The notes under the pieces were generated by a model, which was not told the origin of the DNA, searched no databases, and saw only the letters and a program-made list of their open reading frames with translations. Shown piece after piece: positions 27,886-36,537 of a DNA stretch of 64,000 bases. Source of the DNA: an uncultured Allobosea sp. (GTDB lineage Bacteria; Pseudomonadota; Alphaproteobacteria; Rhizobiales; Beijerinckiaceae); NCBI RefSeq assembly GCF_945957345.1, contig NZ_CAMFKW010000016.1:33284-97283 (forward strand). Reading direction: 5' to 3'. A program made the translations under genes and the position numbers. The first letter of the stretch is position 1, and the number at the start of each line of letters is the position of its first letter.

Positions 27886-29058
27886 ATGGCGCTCCCCGAC
27901 GATCCGCTCACCATCATCGCGACCCGCCACTGGCTGGTCTACATCCCCTTCGACAGCCCGATCGTCTGGGGCTCGGGTAAGCGCACCGGCTCGACCCGGC
28001 TGATCGTCGAGGTGACCACCGCCTCCGGCATCAAGGGCTATGGCGAGACGATCGCCTTGCTCGACTTCGTTCCGGTCGTGCTGGAGAAGGTCGTGCTGCC
28101 GCTGGCACTCGGTCGCAGCGTCGCCGATGTCGAGCGATTGCACCGCCATGTGCTCGGCGCCGGCTATTACCATCATGAGCGGGCCGTGGTGATGGCACTC
28201 GCCGCTGTCGAGATGGCGATGTGGGACGCGTTGGGCAAGCACGCCCGCCTGCCGCTGCATGCGCTGCTCGGCGGTGCCTATCGCCGGAAGATCGAGCTCG
28301 CCGCCTATCTCTTCGTCGCCGATCCCAAGCCCTGCGCCGAGACGGCAGCCCGCTTCCGCGACGAGGGTTACACCACCTTCAAGGTCAAGATCGGCCATGA
28401 CGAAAAGAGCGACATCGCCCTGATGGAGGCTGTGCGCCAAGTCGTCGGCGCCGCGCCGCTGCGGGCCGACGTCAACGGCGCCTGGTCGCCCGGCACCGCA
28501 CGGCGCCAGCTCGAGAAGCTGAAGGGACTCGATCTCGCTTATGTCGAACAGCCGCTCGTCCTGCACGATATCGCCGGCCATGCCGAATTGCGCCAGGTGC
28601 AGACGGTCCCGATCGCGATCGACGAAGGCGCCTACACGCTCGGCGATGTCGGCAATGTCGTGCGCGCCGCTGCCGCCGACGTGATCCTGCTCGATCCCCA
28701 TGAGGAAGGCGGCATCTGGCAATGCGTCAAGGCCGCAGGCGTGGCCGAGGCTGTCGGCATCCCGGTGACGCTGCATTCGGGCGGCGAGCTCGGCCTGTCG
28801 CAGGCCGCCTATCTGCATCTGGCCGCCTCGATCCCGAATATGAACATCGCGATCGACACCGAATATTACTATCACAGCGTCGACATCGTCACCGAAGCCT
28901 TCGCGATCCGCGACGGGCGTCTCGACGTCCCGCAGGAGCCCGGCCTCGGTGTGCTGCCTGATCTCGACGCACTCGAACGCTTCCGCTCCAGCAAGGTGAT
29001 CGGCGCCTATCTCGACCCCGACCGGCCCGGCTGGTTTGCCGAGAAGCCGAAATACTGA
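27886..29058 (+). CDS. Mandelate racemase/muconate lactonizing enzyme family, acid-sugar dehydratase-like
   Basis: 390 residues if the ATG at 27886 is used; a TTG at 27874 would overlap the preceding stop. The enolase-superfamily catalytic set is visible: K166-x-K168 (FKVKIG), metal ligands D195, E221 and E247, then D270 (ILLD) and H297 (TLHSGG). The D270/H297 dyad marks the mandelate-racemase subgroup rather than the muconate-lactonizing subgroup. Acid-sugar dehydratases such as L-fuconate or D-galactonate dehydratase belong here. Context favours aldonate dehydration to a 2-keto-3-deoxy acid. Confidence 0.87.
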   Translation: MALPDDPLTIIATRHWLVYIPFDSPIVWGSGKRTGSTRLIVEVTTASGIKGYGETIALLDFVPVVLEKVVLPLALGRSVADVERLHRHVLGAGYYHHERAVVMALAAVEMAMWDALGKHARLPLHALLGGAYRRKIELAAYLFVADPKPCAETAARFRDEGYTTFKVKIGHDEKSDIALMEAVRQVVGAAPLRADVNGAWSPGTARRQLEKLKGLDLAYVEQPLVLHDIAGHAELRQVQTVPIAIDEGAYTLGDVGNVVRAAAADVILLDPHEEGGIWQCVKAAGVAEAVGIPVTLHSGGELGLSQAAYLHLAASIPNMNIAIDTEYYYHSVDIVTEAFAIRDGRLDVPQEPGLGVLPDLDALERFRSSKVIGAYLDPDRPGWFAEKPKY

Positions 29059-29069
29059 AAGAAGCCACC

Positions 29070-29795
29070 ATGCGCTTCCGTGATCGCGAGGTCGTCGTCA
29101 CCGGCGCCGGGCGTGGCATCGGGCAGGCCATCGTCGAGCGCTTCCTTGCAGAAGGCGCCCGCGTCGCCGCGATTGACCTGGAGCCGCCGGCCGGCCGCGT
29201 CGATAGCCGGCACCTCTCCTGGCACGCCTTCGACATCACCGACGAAGGCGCCATCGCAGCCTTCTTCACAGGACGCAACCGCTGCGACGTGCTGGTCAAC
29301 AATGCCGGCATCCCCGGCGAAGGCGCACTCGCCGCATTGACCACGGACCATTGGAACCGCGTCTTCGCCGTGAACGTCACGGCGCAGATGCTGATGGCAC
29401 AGGCGGCCATGCCGCTGATGCCGGCGGGATCCAGCATCGTCAATCTGTCGTCGGTCGCTGCCCATCTCGGCTTTGCCGAACGCGCGGCCTATTGCGCCTC
29501 GAAGGCGGCCGTGCTCGGCCTGACGCGCGCGTTGGCCATCGAGTTTGCGGGGACGGTGCGTGTCAATTGCCTCTGCCCCGGCACGGTCGACACGCCCTGG
29601 ATCGCCCGCCTTGCCGGCGAAGGAGACGATCGCGACGAACGCCTGGCCGCGATGGCGGGGCGCCAGCCGATGGACCGCCTCGGCACGCCCAGCGAAATCG
29701 CCGCAACCGTTGCCTTCCTCGCTTCGCATGACGCCAGCTTCATCACGGGAGCGGTCATCATGGCGGATGGCGGCATGACGATCGCTGCGAGATGA
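29070..29795 (+). CDS. SDR family oxidoreductase, candidate 2-keto-3-deoxy-sugar-acid dehydrogenase
   Basis: 241 residues. Motifs are TGAGRGIG, NNAG, Y141-x3-K145 (YCASK) and CPGTVDTPW. The last resembles enzymes of the 2-keto-3-deoxy-L-fuconate dehydrogenase type. It is the last gene of the sugar operon, 11 bases after the dehydratase. Oxidation of the dehydratase product is the most economical role, but this is inference. Confidence 0.85.
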   Translation: MRFRDREVVVTGAGRGIGQAIVERFLAEGARVAAIDLEPPAGRVDSRHLSWHAFDITDEGAIAAFFTGRNRCDVLVNNAGIPGEGALAALTTDHWNRVFAVNVTAQMLMAQAAMPLMPAGSSIVNLSSVAAHLGFAERAAYCASKAAVLGLTRALAIEFAGTVRVNCLCPGTVDTPWIARLAGEGDDRDERLAAMAGRQPMDRLGTPSEIAATVAFLASHDASFITGAVIMADGGMTIAAR

Positions 29796-29948
29796 CGCGA
29801 TGATATCGACACGTCATCTTCGCGAGCTTTGCGCGATCTGTGAGCGGCTAGCCTGGCCTTGCTGACGGTGCCACGCTCTGGACGATGCCCCCGCCCCGTT
29901 GCAGCATATTGGATCATATTCTTCCTTAGGGCGCAGCGGAAGTTTCCG

Positions 29949-30392
29949 ATGGAACCGGAAATGGATGACATAAACCGGCACATCGGAGCTCGACTGCGGC
30001 TCCTGCGCGGCAAATTGCACCTCTCTCGGGAGAAGGTTGGCAAATGGCTCGATGTCAGCCATCAGCAGATCCGCAATTACGAGAAAGGCACGAACCGGCT
30101 GACTGCCGACGCCCTGTTCGTTCTATCGCGGGAAATGAAGGTCGATCCAGGCTTCTTTTTCGAAGGCCTGTTCTTTGGACCTCATTCGGAAAGCAGTCTC
30201 ACCGACCAAGCCGCAGCGAGTTACATTGCCGAGTCCTCATCGTTCCCAGAAAGTTCGCGACTGGATGAGGCATTCGCCCGGATCCGTTCGCGACAGCAAC
30301 GCCTGCTTGCCGTCCGGCTCGTCGAAGCGGTGGCTGAGACCGAAGCTGACGGCATGCGCCGGGGATATGGGAGTAGCGCCCCACCTGTTTGA
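29949..30392 (+). CDS. XRE family helix-turn-helix regulator
   Basis: 147 residues. Residues about 10-65 form a Cro/CI-type helix-turn-helix (LHLSREKVGKWLDVSHQQIR, NYEKGTNRLTA), as in many alphaproteobacterial XRE regulators. The remainder is a short acidic and helical tail without a known domain. It stands alone with its own terminator at 30430, and no target gene is evident. The start at 29949 avoids an upstream extension that lacks coding character. Confidence 0.8.
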   Translation: MEPEMDDINRHIGARLRLLRGKLHLSREKVGKWLDVSHQQIRNYEKGTNRLTADALFVLSREMKVDPGFFFEGLFFGPHSESSLTDQAAASYIAESSSFPESSRLDEAFARIRSRQQRLLAVRLVEAVAETEADGMRRGYGSSAPPV

Positions 30393-30780
30393 TACGGCAC
30401 TCATTCGAGAAAGTTTCAAAGAGCAAGAAGCCCCGCGTCGTTACCGGCGCGGAGCCTTTTTCGATAGTGCGGTTTGATGGCGAGGGCCTGAAACCACCGA
30501 CGGCAGCTCTTCATAATCCCGTACCTGGTTGCGCCACTTGCGGACGTTCTACGGCTGCCGACAAGCTGACATTCAGGACAGCTCATTCACATAATCTGCT
30601 CATGGCTCGTAGAGAACATTCTCTGCTGGCCATTATCTGCGTCGAGAGCGCACGCCGCTCTTGCGGCTCGCGCCATTGCGCAGCACTTATCGTCACGCGG
30701 CTGCCCGCTTCGGCCGGCTGCCGTCCAACAATGTCGAGGCTCGACCATGCTCACCACGGCGCTAACCGCAAGCCGATGAG
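30393..30780. other. Intergenic stretch of 388 bases with one terminator, otherwise empty
   Basis: The stretch holds the terminator at 30430-30461 and presumably the promoter of the histidine kinase operon. A 132-residue open frame crosses it (30389-30787) but has no ribosome site and no recognisable motif, and it overlaps the terminator. I regard it as non-coding. Confidence 0.5.
30430..30461 (+). terminator. Intrinsic terminator behind the XRE gene
   Basis: Arms GCCCCGCG and CGCGGAGC (one mismatch) enclose a 10-base loop and are followed by CTTTTT. It lies 38 bases after the XRE stop codon. Confidence 0.7.
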
Positions 30781-32256
30781 ATGCTGACGTCCCTGCGCTC
30801 CCTGTTGATCGGGCTTTGGCTCCTTATCGTCCTCTCCGCGGGCGCGACCGGCTTTCTTTTTGTCTCGTTCTATCGCGAGACGGCGAGCGTCCAAGCCGGA
30901 CGAGCGCAGGATAGACTGGCCTTGGCGTGCCGTGGCATCGCCGATCGCTACGCGTTCTTTACGTCCGGCTGGCGCGGGCCGTGGCCTGGTCGGACCGACG
31001 AGGAACTGCGCCGACAGTTGACGGATCTCGTTCAGCTTGCGCTGGCCCGCTCCCCCGAGATCGAAGGCGGCATCTGGCGCGAAGCCGAGGGCTCGCTCGG
31101 CTATGCCTTTCCGACCTACGAAGGAACGGGTCCGAAGACCGACCTGCCGGCGGCGGAACTGCCGACGATCGGCGAGGTCAATGCCGCGGCCGCGAGCACC
31201 GGCAAGCCTGCGGCGGTGGAGCGACGGGGGCGTTCGCAAATCCTGCTGCTGCATGCGTGCCCGCTCGGAGGATCCGCCGACGCAGGCCTGACCGGCTGGA
31301 CGATGACCCGGATCGCCGCCGGCGTGGGGCCCGCCTATGACCGGCTCATGACCGGGTTCGCGGTCCTCGCAGCGACCGTACTGGGCTCCGCGCTTTGGCT
31401 GGGCTGGCTCCTGGTCGCGTGGTCACGGCGGATCGCCCGGCTCGAGGCTGACTTGGCGGCCGGCCATGAAACCGATCTTCCTCACCTCTCGCCGACGGGC
31501 CTGCCAGAGCTCGACCGCCTCGTGCAGGCGCTTAACGCCAGTGGCGAGAGGTTGTCCGACGCGCGGCGGCGGGCCGCTGGAGCCGAGCGGCTAGCAGCGG
31601 TCGGCCGCCTCGTCGCCGGCGTCGCTCATGAGGTCAGGAACCCCGTGGCCGCCATGCGGCTCAAGGCGGAGAACGCTCTCGCCGCGGGAGACGAGCAGCG
31701 CCGGAGTGCCGCGCTCGTCTTCATCCTCGACCAGATCGCCAGGCTCGATCGACTGTTGCGCGATCTCCTGACGATGAGCCAGCCGCGCGAGCCCAAGGCG
31801 GAGGCTGTAGACCTCGCGCGCTTCCTCGCCGGCATTGTCGCCGCCTTCAGCGATCGTGCAGCCGCGTGCCAGGTGAGCTTGATCGACCGGCTGGATCCGG
31901 GTGCCCGCGCCGGATCGCCACCTACCTTCGATGCAGGCGAAATTGGCCGTATCGTCGAGAACCTCGTCGGCAATGCTCTGCGGCATACGCCGGCCGGCGG
32001 TAGCGTGGAGCTCGCGGCAGCGAGCCGGGGCGAGAATCTCGTGATCGCGGTGCGTGACGACGGTCCGGGTGTACCGGCCGAGATTCGTGAGCGCGTGTTC
32101 GAGCCGTTCGTGACCGGGCATCCGGAAGGCACCGGCCTCGGCCTCGCCATCGCGCGGGAGATCGCCGGTGCCCATGGCGCCGTCTTGCGTCTGCTACCCT
32201 CCGATCGGGGTGCCCATTTCGAGCTCGAGCTGCCATGGCATTATCGACCATCCTGA
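30781..32256 (+). CDS. Membrane sensor histidine kinase
   Basis: 491 residues. A first membrane helix (about 10-34) and a second (about 197-218) flank a periplasmic domain of about 160 residues with no recognised fold. A HAMP-like linker precedes the dimerisation helix with H283 in AHEVRNP. The ATPase domain carries DDGPGV and GTGLGLAI. It phosphorylates the response regulator whose start overlaps its last 22 bases. Kinases with AHEVRNP and an NtrC-type partner often sense envelope or nutrient signals; the ligand is unknown. Confidence 0.9.
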   Translation: MLTSLRSLLIGLWLLIVLSAGATGFLFVSFYRETASVQAGRAQDRLALACRGIADRYAFFTSGWRGPWPGRTDEELRRQLTDLVQLALARSPEIEGGIWREAEGSLGYAFPTYEGTGPKTDLPAAELPTIGEVNAAAASTGKPAAVERRGRSQILLLHACPLGGSADAGLTGWTMTRIAAGVGPAYDRLMTGFAVLAATVLGSALWLGWLLVAWSRRIARLEADLAAGHETDLPHLSPTGLPELDRLVQALNASGERLSDARRRAAGAERLAAVGRLVAGVAHEVRNPVAAMRLKAENALAAGDEQRRSAALVFILDQIARLDRLLRDLLTMSQPREPKAEAVDLARFLAGIVAAFSDRAAACQVSLIDRLDPGARAGSPPTFDAGEIGRIVENLVGNALRHTPAGGSVELAAASRGENLVIAVRDDGPGVPAEIRERVFEPFVTGHPEGTGLGLAIAREIAGAHGAVLRLLPSDRGAHFELELPWHYRPS

Positions 32257-33653
32257 TTATCGACGACGAGGCCGGCCTGAGGGAAAGTCTGGAAGAGACC
32301 GTGCGCGATCTCGGCTACGACGCTCCGACGGCTGCGTCAGGACGAGCCGGACTCGACCGCCTGCACGCCGAGCCGATCGATGCGGTCCTTCTCGACCTGC
32401 GCCTGGGCGGCGCCATGGACGGCCTTGCAGTCCTCAAGGCGATCCGCGCTCTGCCGGCTCCGCCGCCAGTCACGATCCTCACCGCCTATGCCACGGCCCA
32501 GAACACCATCGAGGCCATCAGACTCGGGGCCTTCGACCATCTCACCAAGCCGATCGGCCGCGCTGACCTCGCCGACAACCTGAAGCGGATGCTCTCATCG
32601 CGGGCCATGGAGCGGGCGGCGCCGGCGGTAGCGGACTCTGCAGAGACCGCTTCCCATTTCACGTTGATCGGACAGAGCGAGCCAATGCGGATGGTGCAGA
32701 AGGCCATTGGCATGGCCGCCGACAGCGACACAACCGTCCTCGTCGCTGGCGAGACCGGCACCGGCAAAGAGCTCGTCGCGCGTGCGCTGCACGAGCACAG
32801 CAGGCGCAAGCCCAGGCCGTTCATCGCCGTCAACTGCGCCGCCATTCCTTCCGATCTGCTCGAATCCGAGCTGTTCGGGCATGTGAAGGGAGCCTTTACC
32901 GGCGCGGCGGCCGATCGGAGCGGCGCGTTCCGCGATGCGGACGGCGGCACGCTCTTCCTCGACGAAATCGGCGACATGCCGCCTGCGATGCAGGCCAAAA
33001 TCCTGAGAGTGCTTCAGGACAAGATCGTCACGCCGGTTGGGGGACGTTCGACGCAGGTCGATGTCCGCATCGTCGCAGCCACGCACCGCAAGCTGCCCGA
33101 ACGCGTCGCTCAGGGCCTCTTCCGCGAGGACCTCTATTACCGGCTGAACGTGCTGACCATTCCGCTCGCTCCTCTGCGCGAACGGCTCGCCGATATCGTG
33201 CCGCTGGCCGAACATTTCCTGCGCCTGGCGGCGCGTCCCGGCGAGCGACCGAAACGGATGACGGGAACGCTGGCGGCACATCTGCTCTCCCGCCCCTGGC
33301 CCGGAAATATCCGGGAACTCAAGAACGCCATCGACCGAGCCGTCGTGATGGCACGGGGCGATACGCTCGATGTTGCGGATATGGGTGATGCGGGCATCGA
33401 GCCGGAAGCGGCCGTTCCGCCTGCCGGCTGGCTCGACGGAGACCTGCCCACAGCCGTAGGCAGGCTCGAGGCCGAGATGATCCGCCGCGCTCTTCTCAGT
33501 TGCGCCGGGAACCGGACCGAGGCCGCCAGGCGCCTCGGCATCAACCGACAGCTCCTCTACACCAAGATCGAGCGCTACGGCCTCGATGTCGGAGGGGCGT
33601 CAGGATCTATGACGGGCACCGTCAGGAATACGGACGGCCGCGAGATCGACTGA
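32235..33653 (+). CDS. Sigma-54-dependent response regulator (NtrC/AtoC type)
   Basis: 472 residues in three domains: receiver (residues 1-120, phospho-acceptor D54 in LLDLRLGG, TKP near residue 104), AAA+ sigma-54 activator (Walker A GETGTGKE, the sigma-54 contact loop GAFTGA) and a Fis-type helix-turn-helix (NRTEAARRLGINRQLLYTKI). It activates transcription with RNA polymerase carrying sigma-54. A matching promoter lies 36 bases downstream of its stop, so the secreted-protein gene at 33753 is its most likely target. Confidence 0.93.
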   Translation: MALSTILIIDDEAGLRESLEETVRDLGYDAPTAASGRAGLDRLHAEPIDAVLLDLRLGGAMDGLAVLKAIRALPAPPPVTILTAYATAQNTIEAIRLGAFDHLTKPIGRADLADNLKRMLSSRAMERAAPAVADSAETASHFTLIGQSEPMRMVQKAIGMAADSDTTVLVAGETGTGKELVARALHEHSRRKPRPFIAVNCAAIPSDLLESELFGHVKGAFTGAAADRSGAFRDADGGTLFLDEIGDMPPAMQAKILRVLQDKIVTPVGGRSTQVDVRIVAATHRKLPERVAQGLFREDLYYRLNVLTIPLAPLRERLADIVPLAEHFLRLAARPGERPKRMTGTLAAHLLSRPWPGNIRELKNAIDRAVVMARGDTLDVADMGDAGIEPEAAVPPAGWLDGDLPTAVGRLEAEMIRRALLSCAGNRTEAARRLGINRQLLYTKIERYGLDVGGASGSMTGTVRNTDGREID

Positions 33654-33688
33654 TCAGGTAAGCCATTGAAAGATAACGACCTGCCTGT

Positions 33689-33703
33689 TGGCATGCCGGT
33701 TGC
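33689..33703 (+). promoter_or_regulatory. Sigma-54 (-24/-12) promoter
   Basis: TGGCAT-GCCGG-TTGC matches the sigma-54 consensus TGGCAC-N5-TTGC at every position except one outside the invariant GG and GC. The spacing is exact. It lies between the response-regulator gene and the ATG at 33753, placing the transcription start about 35-40 bases before that ATG. An earlier in-frame start at 33666 would lie upstream of the promoter and is therefore rejected. Confidence 0.8.
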
Positions 33704-33752
33704 GGATGATGTGACATCCCGCCGGGCACCCGGCACGACAGCAGGTGAAATC

Positions 33753-34451
33753 ATGACGAACAGAACTCGCTCGGCAGCCACCGCCCTCTTGTTGCTGGCC
33801 GGCACGGCGCTCGGGGCCGCCACCGTCTTCGCACAGGTTCGTGGCGGTCTGGCCTATGACACGTCCCAGCTCCCGCAGACCAAGGGCGTGGTCAAGCAAT
33901 ACACGCTGGGCCCGCGTGGCGAGATCGACGGCCTGCTGCTCGGCGACGGAACCGAGGTCAAGCTGCCGCCGCATCTCTCCACCCAGACGGCGTTCGCGCT
34001 GCGACCGGGCGATGCGGTCACTGTCCGCGGCCTCAAGGCGCGGGCGCTCCCGCTGATCGACGCCGTCTCGGTCACCAACGACGCGACCGGCGCGGTGGTG
34101 CTCGACCAGGGCGGCCCGGAGGAACGTTCGGCCGTAACCGAGGTCATCACAGGCAAGATCGTCGCCGTGCTGCACGGCAAGCGTGGCGAGGTCAACGGAG
34201 CGGTTCTCGACAACGGCGCCCAGTTGCGTCTGCCGCCGCATGAGGCGGAGCGGTTCGCGGACCTGCTCAAGCAGGATCAGACGATTTCGCTTCGCGGTGA
34301 AAGCACCAAGAGCGCGCTCGGCACCGTCATCGAGGCGACCGCGCTCGGCGCCACGCCTGATCGCCTGGCGCAATTGGACGCGCGTCGTCCCAAGCCGCCG
34401 CGTCCGGATGATCGCGCTCCGCCCCCGCCCCCTCCTGGACCGCGCGGCTGA
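33753..34451 (+). CDS. Secreted protein with two tandem beta-domain repeats, function unknown
   Basis: 232 residues. A signal peptide (MTNRTRSAATALLLLAGTAL, cleavage after VFA near residue 28) is followed by two similar domains at about residues 42-115 and 128-200. Each reads roughly G-x-V, then RGE(I/V)(D/N)G, then (D/N)G-x-(E/Q)-x-(K/R)LPPH, with a later GD or DQ turn. The pattern suggests small beta-barrel or OB-like folds as in DUF5666 proteins. The tail is proline-rich (PPPPPPGPRG). The gene follows a sigma-54 promoter and the regulator that probably drives it. I do not recognise a function. Confidence 0.75.
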   Translation: MTNRTRSAATALLLLAGTALGAATVFAQVRGGLAYDTSQLPQTKGVVKQYTLGPRGEIDGLLLGDGTEVKLPPHLSTQTAFALRPGDAVTVRGLKARALPLIDAVSVTNDATGAVVLDQGGPEERSAVTEVITGKIVAVLHGKRGEVNGAVLDNGAQLRLPPHEAERFADLLKQDQTISLRGESTKSALGTVIEATALGATPDRLAQLDARRPKPPRPDDRAPPPPPPGPRG

Positions 34452-34461
34452 GCTTCCAAAA

Positions 34462-34492
34462 CGTGCCGGCCGCCGTGTTCCGACGCGGCCGG
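34462..34492 (+). promoter_or_regulatory. Intercistronic stem-loop
   Basis: Arms TGCCGGCCGC (34462-34471) and GCGGCCGGCA (34483-34492) form a perfect 10-base stem between the two beta-domain genes. There is no T-tract. It may reduce read-through or stabilise the upstream message. Confidence 0.5.
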
Positions 34493-34514
34493 CATCCCCG
34501 AAAAGGATTTTCCA

Positions 34515-34961
34515 ATGCCCCATCAGGATATTCACATCCGTGGCACGGTGCGTGATCTCTTCGGCCACCGTTTCACCCTCGAAACCGATCAAGGTCTGCT
34601 GTTGGCCGACCTCACGCCGGAAGGCCTCGATCTGATCAGCCTCTCTTCCGGAGACAGCATCGAGATCGCAGGCGAGCGCAAGCCTTCGGAGATCAAGGTT
34701 CGCCGCCTGACGCGCGGCGAAATCACGATCGGCATCGCCCCGAAGCCAAAGCCCGGCAAGCATCAAGGCGCCGAGGCGGAAGCCGATCCGGAGAAGGCGA
34801 TCGCCGCGGTGCGCCAGGCCGGATTCGAACCGAACGGCGAGCCGCGCCGCAAACCGAAGCACTTCGAAATCGATGCGGCGAAGGACGGCAGGCTCTTTGA
34901 AATGCACGTCACCTTCGCAGGCGAAGTGAAGCATGCGCGGCCGCGCCCGGACGCCGATTGA
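34515..34961 (+). CDS. Hypothetical protein with OB-like N-terminus, same regulon
   Basis: 148 residues behind AAAAGGA. No signal peptide is visible. The first 65 residues (GTVRDLFGHRFTLETD, LSSGDSIEIAGE) recall the beta-domain repeated in the preceding gene product. A charged linker (PKPKPGKHQGAEAEADPEK) leads to a C-terminal half with a possible PepSY-like pattern (AIAAVRQAGF, HFEIDAAKDGRLFEMHV). It lies 63 bases behind the secreted-protein gene and is probably transcribed from the same sigma-54 promoter. Function unknown. Confidence 0.7.
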   Translation: MPHQDIHIRGTVRDLFGHRFTLETDQGLLLADLTPEGLDLISLSSGDSIEIAGERKPSEIKVRRLTRGEITIGIAPKPKPGKHQGAEAEADPEKAIAAVRQAGFEPNGEPRRKPKHFEIDAAKDGRLFEMHVTFAGEVKHARPRPDAD

Positions 34962-35217
34962 CGTTAGGGTAAGATTTCGCGGATAGGGCGGGAACCGCCG
35001 CACGCTTCGCAGGTTGGAAGCCGCGGTCAGATCGGGTTTCCGTGCTGGGGCTCCCGACAGAATCTCGAACCCTTCGCTGATCCACCGTTCTCGCGTCGAT
35101 CGTCCGCGCGTTGCGGCACATCTGCCGACAAGGGCCTTGTGCCAGGTCCTCGCCATCCCCCCGGCGCATGCCGGGTGGTTTTCCACTTGTCCCTTCTCCC
35201 TGCCGCGAGACGCTCCC

Positions 35218-36531
35218 ATGCCCACGCAAAGCCAATCAGGCGCCTCGGCGAAACCGGGCGAGCGCTCGCCTTCGCGGCGGGCGCTTCTCGGCCTGGACGC
35301 CCTGAATTTCTTCCTCGCCGATGTACGCGACGGGCTCGGGCCCTATCTCGCGATCTATCTGATCGCGGTGCGCGGCCCCGAGCACGGCTGGAACGAGGCG
35401 ACAGTCGGTCTCGTCATGAGCATCGCCGGCATCGTCGGCCTGCTCGCCCAGACCCCGGCCGGAGCGTTGATCGATCGCGGCCGCCACAAGCCGGCAATCG
35501 TCATCGCCTCTGCGATCGCGGTAACGCTGTCCTGCCTGGCGCTGCCCTTCATCAGCGATTTCTATCTGGTCGTCGGCACGCAATCGGTCGCCGCCATTGC
35601 AGGAGCGATCTTCCCGCCGGCGCTGGCCGCGATCACGCTCGGCCTGGTCGGGCCGAAGATGTTTTCCAAGCGCATCGGCCGCAACGAGGCCTTCAACCAT
35701 CTCGGCAATGCAGCATCAGCCGCCATCGCGGGTGCGACCGCCTATTTCTTTGGGCCGATCGTGGTGTTCTGGCTCATGGCCGTGCTCGCGGTCTTTAGCA
35801 TCGGCGCCATGCTGATGGTGCCGGAGAAGGAGATCGATGACGATCTCGCCCGAGGCCTCGACGAGGCCGTCGATGACGAGAAGCCGTCCGGCCTGAAGGC
35901 CCTGCTGCAGAACCGCCATCTGATGCTGTTCGCGCTGATCTGCGCGATCTTCCACCTTTCCAACGCCGCGATGCTCACCTCCGTCGGCCAATTGCTGACC
36001 CGCGTCGCCGGCAAGGAGCAGGCGACCTCGCTGATCGCGGCCTGCATCGTCGCCGCGCAATGCGTCATGGTGCCCATGGCGATCATGGTCGGCGCCAAAG
36101 TCGATGCCTGGGGGCGCAAGCCGATCTTCCTCCTTGCCTTCGGCGTTCTGGCGCTGCGCGGCGCGCTCTATATCGTCTCGGACAACCCGTTCTGGCTGGT
36201 GGCCGTGCAGGCGCTCGATGGAGTCGGCGCCGGCATTTTCGGCGCGCTGTTCCCCATCGTGGTGGCGGACCTGACGAAGGGCACCGGTCGCTTCAATGTC
36301 TCGCAGGGCGCCGTCGCGACGGTCCAGGGCGTCGGAGCCTCGATCTCCGCCTCGCTGGCGGGTGTGATCATCGTCACCGCGGGCTATTCCGCCGCCTTCG
36401 TCACCCTCGCCGCAATCGCGGCCTGCGGACTCGTTCTGTATCTCGTTGTCATGCCGGAGACCCGCGGCTATGAGCCGCCGACCGACCACGACGCTCGCCC
36501 GGTGGCGGCGCCGAGCGAAAGAATGGCCTAA
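35218..36531 (+). CDS. MFS transporter
   Basis: 437 residues, about twelve membrane helices. The loop motif AGALIDRGRHKPAIV (about residues 81-95) and a central acidic loop near residue 215 (KEIDDDLARG) are visible. It begins with NFFLADVRDGLGPYLAIYL, a pattern found in a branch of uncharacterised alphaproteobacterial permeases. It is followed after 6 bases by an ion permease gene. Substrate unknown. Confidence 0.85.
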   Translation: MPTQSQSGASAKPGERSPSRRALLGLDALNFFLADVRDGLGPYLAIYLIAVRGPEHGWNEATVGLVMSIAGIVGLLAQTPAGALIDRGRHKPAIVIASAIAVTLSCLALPFISDFYLVVGTQSVAAIAGAIFPPALAAITLGLVGPKMFSKRIGRNEAFNHLGNAASAAIAGATAYFFGPIVVFWLMAVLAVFSIGAMLMVPEKEIDDDLARGLDEAVDDEKPSGLKALLQNRHLMLFALICAIFHLSNAAMLTSVGQLLTRVAGKEQATSLIAACIVAAQCVMVPMAIMVGAKVDAWGRKPIFLLAFGVLALRGALYIVSDNPFWLVAVQALDGVGAGIFGALFPIVVADLTKGTGRFNVSQGAVATVQGVGASISASLAGVIIVTAGYSAAFVTLAAIAACGLVLYLVVMPETRGYEPPTDHDARPVAAPSERMA

Positions 36532-36537
36532 TCCCGC

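Noticed and set aside
30389..30787. A 132-codon open frame with a CATC motif between the XRE and kinase genes
   Set aside because: It overlaps a terminator and both neighbouring genes, has no ribosome site, and a single CxxC is not sufficient evidence.
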